Positions 8,021 to 16,381 of a stretch of DNA of 64,000 nt are shown here, one piece after another. A program made the position numbers and the translations under genes. The stretch is from Streptomyces sp. BK340 (lineage in GTDB: Bacteria > Actinomycetota > Actinomycetes > Streptomycetales > Streptomycetaceae), in the NCBI RefSeq assembly GCF_007827595.1, contig NZ_VISR01000038.1, positions 26,870 to 90,869 on the forward strand, written 5' to 3'. The stretch's first letter is position 1. Each line of letters opens with the position of its first letter. The notes beneath the pieces were generated by a model. It saw only the letters and a program-made list of their open reading frames with translations. It did no database searches and was not told where the DNA came from.

Positions 8021-8644
8021 CTACGCGCGCAGATGCGCGAGCACCTCGTCGGTCACGGTGTACGGCCGCTCCTGCGGCAGCAGCTCCGCCGCGCGGTCGA
8101 GGTCGCCGGCCCGCACCAGCCCGTGGATCTCCGTCGCCAGCGGTGTCACGTCCTCGATCCCGACGATCCACTCGTCCGCGTACCGGGCGGCCGCCTCGCC
8201 CGCGAGACCGAGCTGCAGCGAGCGGTGCGGCAGCGCGTTGAGGTGCAGGTCCCGCTCCGGGTCCCACTGGACACGGGCCGGAGACCGCCTCAACTCCCGT
8301 TTCCAGGCCGCCTGGTTCTCGTGCAGGCCGGAGACGTAGTGCGACAGGCAGGAGTTGCGCAGGGCCCACTCGAAGCCGTCGCGGGCGATCTCGACGGCGA
8401 GGACCGTCTCCTGCCCCTCCTTGGTCCCCCAGCCGCAGCGGTACATCATCCACAGGAACGACGGCTTGATCCAGGTCATCCGGTCCCGCTTCCAGGAGGC
8501 CGGGAAGCGGCCGGTGCGGGCCGCGGGGCCGCCGATCTCCGGGCGGTACGCCTGGTAGACGGTGACCGTGGAATCCGTGTGGCGGGCCCGGATCCGGAAC
8601 TTCGGCTCGGGTTCAACTGCTTGTTCGACTGACTGATCGTTCAC
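8021..8644 (-). CDS. DUF4291-family protein
   Basis: A 207-residue protein matching DUF4291. Near the N-terminus are RIRARHTDSTVTVYQAY and RDRMTWIKPSFLWMMYRCGW, then WALRNSCLSHY and WDPERDLHLNALPHRSLQLGL. The function of the family is not established; the conserved Trp, Lys and His residues hint at a catalytic or RNA-binding role. I chose the GTG at 8644 (VNDQSVEQ) because upstream codons in the frame have no family resemblance. It is divergent from the NTF2-like gene at 8736. Confidence 0.8.
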   Translation of the reverse strand: MNDQSVEQAVEPEPKFRIRARHTDSTVTVYQAYRPEIGGPAARTGRFPASWKRDRMTWIKPSFLWMMYRCGWGTKEGQETVLAVEIARDGFEWALRNSCLSHYVSGLHENQAAWKRELRRSPARVQWDPERDLHLNALPHRSLQLGLAGEAAARYADEWIVGIEDVTPLATEIHGLVRAGDLDRAAELLPQERPYTVTDEVLAHLRA

Positions 8645-8735
8645 GAGGACAGGTTCGGTCGTCCGGTCTCCCCCGCACCACCGAATATTCGGCGAGCCTC
8701 TTGGCACCTGGCGCCCGGTGTCCAACACTGTGCCG

Positions 8736-9218
8736 ATGACGCAGCGTGTGGAGCTCGCTACCGTGATGGACCGGCTGGCCGTGGACGAGTTGGTCACCGA
8801 GTACGCGGCGGCGGTGGACGACGGTGACTGGGCGGCGTACCGAGGGTTGTTCACGCCGGACGGGCGGGCCGACTACCGTTCCGCCGGCGGCATCGAGGGC
8901 GAGGCCGGCCGGGTGGCCGGGTGGCTCGCCGAGAGCCTGGACCTGTTCGCGATGCGGCAGCATCTGATCGTCAACCGGCGGCTGCGGTTCGGGATCCTGG
9001 AGCACGACACCGGGGACACCGCCCGGGTGCGCGCCGACTACGTCAACCCGATGCGCTTCGCCGGCGACGGCGACTCGGGCGCGCCGGACCTGGTGTGCGG
9101 CGGCCGGTACGACTTCGGGCTGCTGCGCACGCGGGAGGGCTGGCGACTGCGCGAGGTCGTCGTGCACGAGAAGTGGCGCCGGATGCCCGAGCGCAGCCCG
9201 GCGGCCCTGCCCGAGTGA
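8736..9218 (+). CDS. SnoaL/NTF2-like domain protein
   Basis: A 160-residue protein of the nuclear-transport-factor-2 fold. It has an N-terminal helix pair (LAVDELVTEYAAAVDDGDWAAYRGLF), the TPDGRADYR strand and a C-terminal GRYDFGLLRTREGWRLRE sheet. Such proteins are small-ligand enzymes or binding proteins (SnoaL-4-like, often annotated as bile-acid-dehydratase-like); the substrate is unknown. A GTG at 8718 would add six residues; the ATG at 8736 is more likely. It lies just upstream of lnt, with an 83-base gap. Confidence 0.78.
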   Translation: MTQRVELATVMDRLAVDELVTEYAAAVDDGDWAAYRGLFTPDGRADYRSAGGIEGEAGRVAGWLAESLDLFAMRQHLIVNRRLRFGILEHDTGDTARVRADYVNPMRFAGDGDSGAPDLVCGGRYDFGLLRTREGWRLREVVVHEKWRRMPERSPAALPE

Positions 9219-9301
9219 GCCGCCGGGCCGCCTCGACGCCCTCTGTCGGAGATCGCTTCCGGCGCGCACACTGGAGGCAGCCCTTGGTAGGGAGACTCCG
9301 T

Positions 9302-10867
9302 ATGAGGACGTTCGACCGCTGGCCGACCTCCCCCTGGCGGCGCTCCGTCGCCGCCGCTCTCGCGGGCGCTCTGCCCGTGTTCGCGTTCCCGGCGCCCTCT
9401 CTGTGGTGGTTCGCGTACGTCGCTCTCGTCCCCTGGATCCTGCTGGTGCGCTCGGCACCGACCGGACGGCGGGCGGCGTACGACGGCTGGTTCGGCGGCT
9501 TCGGGTTGATGCTGGCGGTGCACCACTGGCTGCTGCCCAGCCTGCACGTGTTCCTGTTCCTGATAGCCGGGCTGCTGAGTCTGCTGTGGGCGCCCTGGGG
9601 CTGGCTGGTCCGCCGGTTCCTGGGCGGGACGCCGTCACCGGGGCGGGGCGTGGCCGCGCTGCTGGTGCTGCCGTCGGCGTGGCTGGCGGTGGAGCTGGTC
9701 CGCTCCTGGCAGGGCCTCGGCGGGCCCTGGGGCATGCTCGGCTCCAGCCAGTGGCAGGTGGGCCCGGCACTGCGGCTGGCGTCGGTGGGCGGGGTGTGGC
9801 TGCTCAGCTTCCTGGTGGTGGCCGTCAACGTCGCGGTCGCCATGCTGGTGGCCGTGCGCGCGTTCCGGATACCCGCCCTCGCCTCGCTCGTCGCCACCGC
9901 CGCCGCCACCTCGGCGGCCTGGGCGTGGGCACCCCGCCCGGACGTCGACGGACGCGTCCGGATCGCCGTCGTACAGCCCGGCGTCATGGACGGCGGCGAC
10001 CGGCGCTTCGACCACGAGGAACAGCTGACCCGGCAGTTGGCCGGGCAGCACGTCGACCTGATCGTCTGGGGCGAGAGCAGCGTCGGCTTCGATCTGGGCC
10101 GCCGGCCCGACCTGGCGCGGCGGATCGCGGCGCTGTCCCGGCAGACCGGTGCGGACATCCTGGTCAACGTGGACGCGCGCCGTTCGGACCGGCCCGGCAT
10201 CTACAAGAGTTCGGTGCTCATCGGCCCGGACGGCCCGACCGGCGCCCGGTACGACAAGATGCGCCTCGTCCCCTTCGGGGAGTACGTCCCGGCCCGCTCC
10301 CTGCTCGGCTGGGCCACTTCCGTCGGCAAGGCGGCGGGCGAGGACCGGCGGCGCGGCACCGAACAGGTCGTGATGGACGTCGGGCACGGGCTGCGCATCG
10401 GACCGATGATCTGCTTCGAGACCGCGTTCCCGGACATGAGCCGCAATCTCGCCCAGGACGGTGCGGACGTCCTCCTCGGCCAGTCCGCGACCTCGACCTT
10501 CCAGCACAGCTGGGCTCCGGAACAGCACGCCTCGCTGGCCGCGCTGCGCGCCGCCGAGACCGGCCGCCCGATGGTGCACGCCACCCTGACCGGCGTCTCC
10601 GCCGTCTACGGCCCGGGCGGGCAGCGCCTCGGCCCGTGGCTCGGCACCGGCGCGAGCACCGCCCGCTTGTACGAGGTGCCGCTCGCGCACGGCGTCACGC
10701 CGTACGTCCGCTACGGCGACTGGCCGGTGCACGGCGCGCTGCTGGTGCTGGCGGCGCTGTGCGGCACCGAAGGCGTGCGGGCGCTCAGGCAGCACCGGCC
10801 GGGCCGAGAACCGCTCGTACGACCCGCTCGCACAGCTCATGGGTCGCCAGTGCGTCACGGGCGCTGA
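9302..10867 (+). CDS. lnt: apolipoprotein N-acyltransferase
   Basis: A 521-residue membrane enzyme that adds the third acyl chain to the N-terminal Cys of lipoproteins. The N-terminal half has about six transmembrane segments, including LVPWILLV and a WLLPSLHVFLFLIAGLLSLL segment. The C-terminal half is a nitrilase-type domain with the full catalytic triad: Glu258 in WGESS, Lys319 in YDKMRLVPFGEYVP and Cys371 in MICFETAFPD. The GSSQWQVGP region is typical. The ATG follows GGTAGGGAG. Its last 83 bases overlap the 3' end of a convergent oxidoreductase gene. The window holds several Lnt client lipoproteins (14603, 36788 and 46673). Confidence 0.93.
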   Translation: MRTFDRWPTSPWRRSVAAALAGALPVFAFPAPSLWWFAYVALVPWILLVRSAPTGRRAAYDGWFGGFGLMLAVHHWLLPSLHVFLFLIAGLLSLLWAPWGWLVRRFLGGTPSPGRGVAALLVLPSAWLAVELVRSWQGLGGPWGMLGSSQWQVGPALRLASVGGVWLLSFLVVAVNVAVAMLVAVRAFRIPALASLVATAAATSAAWAWAPRPDVDGRVRIAVVQPGVMDGGDRRFDHEEQLTRQLAGQHVDLIVWGESSVGFDLGRRPDLARRIAALSRQTGADILVNVDARRSDRPGIYKSSVLIGPDGPTGARYDKMRLVPFGEYVPARSLLGWATSVGKAAGEDRRRGTEQVVMDVGHGLRIGPMICFETAFPDMSRNLAQDGADVLLGQSATSTFQHSWAPEQHASLAALRAAETGRPMVHATLTGVSAVYGPGGQRLGPWLGTGASTARLYEVPLAHGVTPYVRYGDWPVHGALLVLAALCGTEGVRALRQHRPGREPLVRPARTAHGSPVRHGR

Positions 10868-11696
10868 GCACCTTGCCCGCGCGGACCGCCTCCAGGAAGG
10901 CGAGGACCGCCTGCTCGATGCCGCGCTGGCGGGCCACCGGCACCCAGTCGCCGCGCCTGCGCACCGTCGGCTGTCCCTTGTGGTCGACGACCTCGGCGAG
11001 GTTGAGCACCTGGCGCTTGGTGTCCTGCCCGGAGACCTCCAGGATCTCCTCGGCCGAGCCGCTGAGGCGGTTCATCACGCCGAGCGCGGTGAAGCCGTCC
11101 CCGGCGAGCTGGAGCACGACGTGGTGGAGCAGCCCGGCCTCGGTGCGGGCGCGGACGGTGACGTCGTCGACCGGACCGGGCACCAGGAACCTCAGGGTGT
11201 CGACGACGTGGATGAAGTCGTCCAGGATCATCGAGCGCGGTTCCTCGGGCAGCCCGATCCGGTTCTTCTGCATGAGGATCAGCTCGCGCGGATGGTCCCG
11301 GCACTGCGCGTAGGCGGGGGCGTAACGCCGGTTGAAGCCGACGAAGAGCGAGACGCCGCGCTCCTCGGCGAGGGCCACCAGCCGTTCGGAGTCGGCGAGT
11401 CGGTGGGCGAGGGGCTTGTCCACGTAGGTGGGCACGCCCGCTTCGAGCAGCCGGGTGACGATCTCCGGGTGGGCGACGGTGGGCGCGTGCACGAAGGCCG
11501 CGTCGAGGCCCGCCTCCAGCAGGGAGTCCAGGGTCGCGTGCCGCCTGTCCCCGGGCAGGCGGAGCGAGTCCGCGACCCGGGTGAGGGTGTCGGGCGTGCG
11601 GGTCTGCAGGTGGAGGTCGATCTCCGGCTGGGTGCCCAGCACCGGCAGGTACGCCTTCTGCGCGATGTCCCCGAGACCGATGCAGCCGACCTTCAC
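10785..11696 (-). CDS. Gfo/Idh/MocA-family oxidoreductase
   Basis: 303 residues. The Rossmann motif GCIGLGDIAQKAYLPVL begins at residue 4. DKPLA replaces the usual EKP, and FVGFNRRYAPAY and DDFIHVVDTLRF mark the substrate domain. It is a predicted NAD(P)-dependent sugar or sugar-acid dehydrogenase, unrelated in detail to the one at 5180. The GTG at 11696 is directly followed by the Rossmann fold. The 3' end overlaps lnt by 83 bases in the opposite direction. Next upstream is a TetR remnant rather than a partner gene, so no pathway can be inferred. Confidence 0.85.
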   Translation of the reverse strand: MKVGCIGLGDIAQKAYLPVLGTQPEIDLHLQTRTPDTLTRVADSLRLPGDRRHATLDSLLEAGLDAAFVHAPTVAHPEIVTRLLEAGVPTYVDKPLAHRLADSERLVALAEERGVSLFVGFNRRYAPAYAQCRDHPRELILMQKNRIGLPEEPRSMILDDFIHVVDTLRFLVPGPVDDVTVRARTEAGLLHHVVLQLAGDGFTALGVMNRLSGSAEEILEVSGQDTKRQVLNLAEVVDHKGQPTVRRRGDWVPVARQRGIEQAVLAFLEAVRAGKVLSARDALATHELCERVVRAVLGPAGAA

Positions 11697-11807
11697 GTGC
11701 ACTCCCCTACCGCTTGCCTGCGTGTGCCTCCTCGGAAGCATACGGCGGCCGCCAGTCGGCGATGCCGTCGAAGCTCCGCAGGAACAGGGCGGGACCGGCC
11801 TTGCGAC

Positions 11808-12017
11808 GCGACCGGCGCCGTCTTCAAGGAGCAGCCGGCCGCGCTGCTCACCGCCGTCGGCTCGACCGACCCGGCCCGGCATGTGCTGTCGGTGATCGCC
11901 TGGGCGGACGGGCTGATGTTCTCGTGCGCGGCCGGTTCCTTCAGCGCCGAGGTACCGGGCCTGGAGGAGGTCCGCAAGGGGCTGCGGGAGCTGCTGACCG
12001 GGATGCTGGGCACCTGA
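11808..12017 (+). pseudogene. TetR-family regulator, C-terminal fragment
   Basis: One plus-strand frame encodes AVFKEQPAALLTAVGSTDP, RHVLSVIAWADGLMFSCAAG and VPGLEEVRKGLRELLTGMLG, then a stop at 12017. This is the ligand-binding C-terminus of a TetR-type repressor. No HTH domain or start codon precedes it; upstream sequence (11700-11800) is unrelated. About 65 of some 200 residues remain. The flanking breaks suggest a deletion between lnt and the DinB-like gene. Confidence 0.6.
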
Positions 12018-12060
12018 AAACCCCTGGTGGCACCCCGCGTGATGTTGCGAGGATGGGGAC

Positions 12061-12573
12061 ATGACGACGGAACGCCAGGAGCCCGCCCAGAACGCCGGTG
12101 AACGCGCCATGCTGGAGGGCTGGTTGGACTACCACCGCCGGACGCTGGCCGTGAAGTGCGAGGGCCTGACCGACGAGCAGCTGCGGACCGCGTCCGTGCC
12201 ACCGTCCGAGCTGTCCCTGATGGGCCTGGTGCGGCACATGGCCGAGGTGGAGCGGGGCTGGTTCCGCAAGGTCCTGGTGGGAGACGACCCGGGGCCGATC
12301 TACTTCACCGAGGAGGACCGGGACGGCGAGTTCCACCTCACCGAGGCGGACACCTGGAAGGAGGCGTACGGCACCTGGCAGGCGGAGATCGAGACGGCCC
12401 GGCGCAACGCGGCCGGCTTCGCGCTCGACGATCTCTCCCGGGGCAGGAGCCGGTTCACCGATGAGCCGTTCAACCTCCGGTGGATCTACACGCACATGAT
12501 CGAGGAGTACGCCCGGCACAACGGCCACGCCGACCTCGTCCGCGAGCTGATCGACGGCGCCACCGGCGACTGA
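12061..12573 (+). CDS. DinB/DUF664-family protein
   Basis: A 170-residue four-helix protein of the DinB superfamily (DUF664 branch). The metal-site histidines are visible in LVRHMAEVERGWF and THMIEEYARHNGHADLVREL. Members bind Ni, Zn or Fe and include mycothiol- or bacillithiol-dependent transferases; in actinobacteria mycothiol dependence is plausible but not shown by sequence. GCGAGGATGGGG upstream gives only a weak ribosome binding site. The gene is monocistronic and is followed by a lipoprotein gene. Confidence 0.85.
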   Translation: MTTERQEPAQNAGERAMLEGWLDYHRRTLAVKCEGLTDEQLRTASVPPSELSLMGLVRHMAEVERGWFRKVLVGDDPGPIYFTEEDRDGEFHLTEADTWKEAYGTWQAEIETARRNAAGFALDDLSRGRSRFTDEPFNLRWIYTHMIEEYARHNGHADLVRELIDGATGD

Positions 12574-12688
12574 ACGTCATCCCCGGCGCCCCGAAACCCT
12601 CCGTACGGGGAACGAGTTCACCCGTGCGGGGGGCGCATCCTCCGGTGCGCGGTGCCAATCCGGCGGCCGACCCACCAGAGTTGCCCGG

Positions 12689-13162
12689 GTGCATCGAACG
12701 ACGACCACCACAGCGCTCCTGTTCACCGTGGCCGTCTCGGCCCTCTCCGGCTGTGTGACGGTACCGGGTCCGGCGACACCGGTGCCTCCGCCCGGCACCG
12801 CGCCCTCGCAGCCGTCCGCACCCCGGCCGGACGGCAGTGCCGAGCCACGGGTGGTGCAGGCACCGGCGCGGGAGGCTCTGGAGATGGCCGGACCGTCCAA
12901 GCATCCGCGGCCCGCGCGTGCGACCGCCACCCCGCGCCGGGCGCCGGGCGCACCGCCGGTCACCCACCGCCCGTCGGCCCCGCCCGCACACCCCCGGCCG
13001 CACCCGCGCCCGGACCACCCCCACGAGCCGCACCCCGGCGTGCCGGACGTGTCACAGCCGGTCCCGAAGGCCCCGGACGTGTGCGCCCTCGGCAGGCGGT
13101 ACGGCGGCTGGCGCGGGGACAGCCCCGAGGCTGCGATCTGCGATCAGGCGTACGGCCGTTGA
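12689..13162 (+). CDS. small secreted lipoprotein, Pro/His-rich
   Basis: 157 residues. The signal peptide ends in a lipobox, ALSGC, at about residues 18-22, so the mature protein would be lipid-anchored outside the cell. A long low-complexity region rich in Pro, Ala, Arg and His follows. The short folded C-terminus has two Cys: PDVCALGRRYGGWRGDSPEAAICDQAYG, split here by normal residues. This tail resembles small domains found at the ends of other actinobacterial secreted proteins. Function unknown. The GTG start at 12689 is the only one in frame before the signal peptide. Confidence 0.75.
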   Translation: MHRTTTTTALLFTVAVSALSGCVTVPGPATPVPPPGTAPSQPSAPRPDGSAEPRVVQAPAREALEMAGPSKHPRPARATATPRRAPGAPPVTHRPSAPPAHPRPHPRPDHPHEPHPGVPDVSQPVPKAPDVCALGRRYGGWRGDSPEAAICDQAYGR

Positions 13163-13184
13163 CCGCGGCGGTGGCGGCATACGG

Positions 13185-13709
13185 CTAGGGAGTGGGCCGC
13201 TGTCGCGGTGGGCCCCAGGAGTCGCCGCCCGGGGAGCCGTCCTCCCCCAGGCGCAGCTCCAGGCGGCTGATCGCCGCCCGTACGCCGTCGCCGTAGCCGT
13301 CGTCGGTCAGGGAGTCGGCGGCGCGGCGGGCCCGGCGCAGATGACTGCGGGCGGCCTCGGCGCGGCCCAGCTTGTCGTAGTCGGCGGCCAGGTTGAGGTG
13401 GAGCGAGGGGAAGAAGGCGCGGACGCTCAGCGGATCACCGGTACCGCGGCCGTCCGCCAGCTCCTCCGCCGCGGACAATGCCCTGAGGTCCCAGGCCAGT
13501 TCGTCGCAGGGGTCGTCCTGGGTGTCGGCCAGGTAGTGGGCCAGGGTGCAGCGGTGCAGCGGGGCGCCGTCCTCGCCGATCTCCGCCCACAGCTCGAGGA
13601 AGCGGTGCCGGGCCTCCTCGCGGTCGCCGCCGTGGTGCAGCATCACGACCTGTCCGATCCGCGTCAGCACGGCATCCGGCGCCGCCTGCTCCTGTCGCTC
13701 CGCCACCAC
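13185..13709 (-). CDS. tetratricopeptide-like protein of unknown function
   Basis: 174 residues, soluble and mostly helical. The spacing of AHYLADTQDDPCDELAWDL, FFPSLHLNLAADYDKLGR and AEAARSHLRRARRAADSL fits degenerate tetratricopeptide-type repeats, which bind proteins. No catalytic motif or membrane segment is visible. The C-terminal 20 residues are glycine- and proline-rich. It lies alone between the lipoprotein gene (convergent) and the ung terminator. Confidence 0.65.
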   Translation of the reverse strand: MVAERQEQAAPDAVLTRIGQVVMLHHGGDREEARHRFLELWAEIGEDGAPLHRCTLAHYLADTQDDPCDELAWDLRALSAAEELADGRGTGDPLSVRAFFPSLHLNLAADYDKLGRAEAARSHLRRARRAADSLTDDGYGDGVRAAISRLELRLGEDGSPGGDSWGPPRQRPTP

Positions 13710-13798
13710 GTCCTCCGGGGCCGTCGTCGGCTTTCTGGCCGGCTGTGCGGTCAGCTGTCCGTCCCGACGCTAACCGGCGGGGACGGCAATCCCGGGCA

Positions 13799-13825
13799 GG
13801 CGGCCCCGTACGACACGGGGCCGCC
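13799..13825 (-). terminator. hairpin terminator downstream of ung
   Basis: Arms GGCGGCCCCGT and ACGGGGCCGCC pair perfectly (11 bp) around a 5-base loop, 12 bases past the ung stop codon. No T-run follows, as is usual in Streptomyces. Confidence 0.7.
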
Positions 13826-13836
13826 CGCGGGGCAGG

Positions 13837-14520
13837 TCAGCCCAGGTTCGGGACGGTCCAGTCGATCGCCTCGTGGCCCTGCGCGGCGATCGCCTCGTTG
13901 ATCTGCGTGAACGGGCGGGAGCCGAAGAACTTCTTCGCGGACAGCGGCGAGGGGTGCGCGCCCTTGACCACGACGTGCCGGGTCTCGTCGATCAGCGGGA
14001 GCTTCTTCTGCGCGTAGTTGCCCCACAGCACGAAGACCGCCGGGTCGGGCCGGGAGGCGACCGCCCGGATGACGGCGTCGGTGAACTTCTCCCAGCCCTT
14101 GCCCTTGTGCGAGTTGGCCTCGCCGGCCCGGACGGTGAGCACCGCGTTGAGCAGCAGCACACCCTGCTCGGCCCACGGCATCAGATAGCCGTTGTCCGGG
14201 ACGGGCAGACCCAGCTCCTCCCGCATCTCCTTGTAGATGTTCCGGAGGGAGGGCGGGGTCTTCACCCCCGGGCGGACGGAGAAGCACAGTCCGTGGCCCT
14301 GGCCCTCGCCGTGGTAAGGGTCCTGGCCGAGGACGAGCACCTTGACCTTCTCGTACGGCGTCGCCTCCAGCGCGGCGAAGACCTCCTCGCGCGGCGGGTA
14401 GACCGGACCCTTCGCCCGCTCCTCCTCGACGAACTCCGTCAGCTCCTTGAAGTAGGGCTGCTGCAGCTCGTCGCCCAGAACCCCGCGCCAGGACTCGGGC
14501 AGCATGGCGATGTCGGTCAC
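13837..14520 (-). CDS. ung: uracil-DNA glycosylase
   Basis: A 227-residue family-1 UDG that removes uracil from DNA to start base-excision repair. The active-site motif GQDPYHGEGQ carries the catalytic Asp and the uracil-binding Tyr. GLCFSVRPGVKTPPSL, VLLLNAVLTV and the C-terminal HPSPLS with the catalytic His are all present. I chose the GTG at 14520 (VTDIAMLPESW), preceded by GAGGAC; upstream codons in the frame are not family-like. It is followed by a strong hairpin terminator. Confidence 0.95.
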   Translation of the reverse strand: MTDIAMLPESWRGVLGDELQQPYFKELTEFVEEERAKGPVYPPREEVFAALEATPYEKVKVLVLGQDPYHGEGQGHGLCFSVRPGVKTPPSLRNIYKEMREELGLPVPDNGYLMPWAEQGVLLLNAVLTVRAGEANSHKGKGWEKFTDAVIRAVASRPDPAVFVLWGNYAQKKLPLIDETRHVVVKGAHPSPLSAKKFFGSRPFTQINEAIAAQGHEAIDWTVPNLG

Positions 14521-14602
14521 GTCAACGTCCTCACGATGTGCGGTCACTTGCCGGCTCAAGAACCTACAGGCGACCACTGACAACCGGTGCCGTGAGCCGG
14601 AT

Positions 14603-16186
14603 TCACCAGCTGGTCTTGCGGTGCAGCTCCCACATCATCATGATCGTCGACGGGTCGAGGGCGCGCTCGCCGCCGGACATGTCGTCGGTGGCCGCCACGT
14701 ACTGCCGCCCCTGCCACAGCGGGATCAGCCGGGCGTCGTCCACCATGATCTGCTGGGCCTGCTTGAGGTCCTTGACCACCTTGGCGCGGTCGCTCTGGGC
14801 GCGTGAGCGGGGCAGCAGCACCGAAGTGATCTGCTTCGAGTCGTAGGGCGTACCGAGGGCGTTCTTCTCGCCGACGAACGGCGCGATGAAGTTGTCCGCG
14901 TCGGGGAAGTCCGGGAACCAGCCGCGGCCGAACACCGGGTACTCGCCCTTCTGGTAGCCGACCACGTAGGTCTTCCAGGGACGGCTCTTGAGGGTGACCG
15001 AGAACAGGCCGGAGTCGTCCAGCTGCCGCTTGAGCTCCTGGAACATCAGGGCCGTCTCGGAGCCGTAGCGGTCGGTGGTGTACCAGAGGGTGAGCGGGAC
15101 GCGCTGGGTGATGCCCGCGGTCTGGAGGATCTTGCGGGCCTTGGAGACGCTCGGGTCGCCGAAGTCGTCGAAGAAGGCCGTGGTGTGGCCGGTGAGGCCC
15201 TTGGGAACCATGGAGTACAGCGGGTCCACGGTGTCCTTGTAGACCTTGTGCGCGATGGCGCCCCGGTCGACGACCTGGGCGACGGCCTTGCGGACGGCGG
15301 ACTGCTTGGCCCATGGGTCCTTGGGGTTGAACACCAGGTAGCTGATGTCCGTGCCGGCGCCGTCGACCAGCTGGAGGTCGGTGTTGCCGTGCCGCTGCAT
15401 GGCGATGATGTCGTCGGCGGCCAGACCGCGGTAGGTGACGTCGATCTGCTTGTCGCGCAGGGCCTTGACCATGGTGGCCGAGTCCTGGAAGTAGCGGATG
15501 GTCACCGCGTCGTTCTGGCGGTCGGCGAAGCCGTCGTAGTGGTCGTTGCGGACCAGGACGGCCTCCTTGCCCTCCTCGTAGGACTGCAGCTCGTACGGCC
15601 CGGAGCCGTAGACCTTGTTGTCCTTGCGCAGGGAGTTCGCGGGGTAGTCGTCGGGGTCGACGATCGACATGGCCGGGGTGGCCAGCACGAACGGGAAGGT
15701 GGCGTCGGACTGGTTGAGGTGGAAGACCACCTCGCGGTCGCCGGCCGTGTCCACGCTCTCCAGGCTGCCGAGGAGTCCGGCGGGGCCGCCGGGGGCGTTG
15801 ATGGTGCGGATGCGGTCGATGGAGTGCTTGACGGCCTTCGCGTCCAGCGTGTCTCCGTCGGCGAACTTCATGCCCTCGCGCAGCCTGCAGCGGTAGGTGC
15901 GGCTGCTGGAGTCGGTGAAGGAGCAGCTCTCGGCGGCGTCGGGCTGGGGAGTCGTGGCGCCGTTCGGATAGGCGAGAAGCGTCTGGAAGATGTTCCGGTA
16001 CAGCTCCCAGGAGCCGTCCCAGGCAGCGGCCGGGTCGAGCGTGCTGGGCGCACTGGTGGTGCCCACGACGATGGGGCCCTTGCTGTCGGGATCGCCGTCG
16101 GACAGCAGGCTGCAGCCGGCCACCAGGGATATGGACGCGATCGCCGCGACTCTCCGCAGGAATCGGTTCCGGTTGAACACGCGCAC
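14603..16186 (-). CDS. peptide/oligopeptide-type ABC transporter substrate-binding lipoprotein
   Basis: A 527-residue family-5 solute-binding protein. A positively charged N-terminus and hydrophobic stretch end in the lipobox LVAGC at about residue 25. The typical start of the mature protein, STLDPAAAWDGS, follows, then YRCRLREGMKFADGDTLDAK and the lobe II region WYTTDRYGSETALMFQEL. It should capture oligopeptides or similar ligands outside the membrane. No permease or ATPase gene is adjacent, so it must work with a transporter encoded elsewhere or act as an orphan sensor. It is monocistronic. Confidence 0.9.
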   Translation of the reverse strand: MRVFNRNRFLRRVAAIASISLVAGCSLLSDGDPDSKGPIVVGTTSAPSTLDPAAAWDGSWELYRNIFQTLLAYPNGATTPQPDAAESCSFTDSSSRTYRCRLREGMKFADGDTLDAKAVKHSIDRIRTINAPGGPAGLLGSLESVDTAGDREVVFHLNQSDATFPFVLATPAMSIVDPDDYPANSLRKDNKVYGSGPYELQSYEEGKEAVLVRNDHYDGFADRQNDAVTIRYFQDSATMVKALRDKQIDVTYRGLAADDIIAMQRHGNTDLQLVDGAGTDISYLVFNPKDPWAKQSAVRKAVAQVVDRGAIAHKVYKDTVDPLYSMVPKGLTGHTTAFFDDFGDPSVSKARKILQTAGITQRVPLTLWYTTDRYGSETALMFQELKRQLDDSGLFSVTLKSRPWKTYVVGYQKGEYPVFGRGWFPDFPDADNFIAPFVGEKNALGTPYDSKQITSVLLPRSRAQSDRAKVVKDLKQAQQIMVDDARLIPLWQGRQYVAATDDMSGGERALDPSTIMMMWELHRKTSW

Positions 16187-16324
16187 GCTCCTCGATCTGC
16201 CATACCAAGGGTCGGCAGACCATACCGCAGCGTCCGGGGGTCTGAACCACCCCGGTGGCGGGCGTTCTTGATCGATTGTGCTATGACGACGTTGTCATTG
16301 CGCTGTGCGTACCGTTTGACGTGT

Positions 16325-16359
16325 TTCGGGCGCCGTTCCGCTGGGAAACGGCGCCCGAA
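16325..16359 (-). terminator. hairpin terminator after the SDR pair
   Basis: TTCGGGCGCCGTT and AACGGCGCCCGAA pair perfectly over 13 bp, 22 bases past the stop of the SDR gene at 16382. It ends the fabG-like/SDR transcript and insulates the binding-protein gene. Confidence 0.75.
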
Positions 16360-16381
16360 CGAGACAACCGGACGCAGGAGG

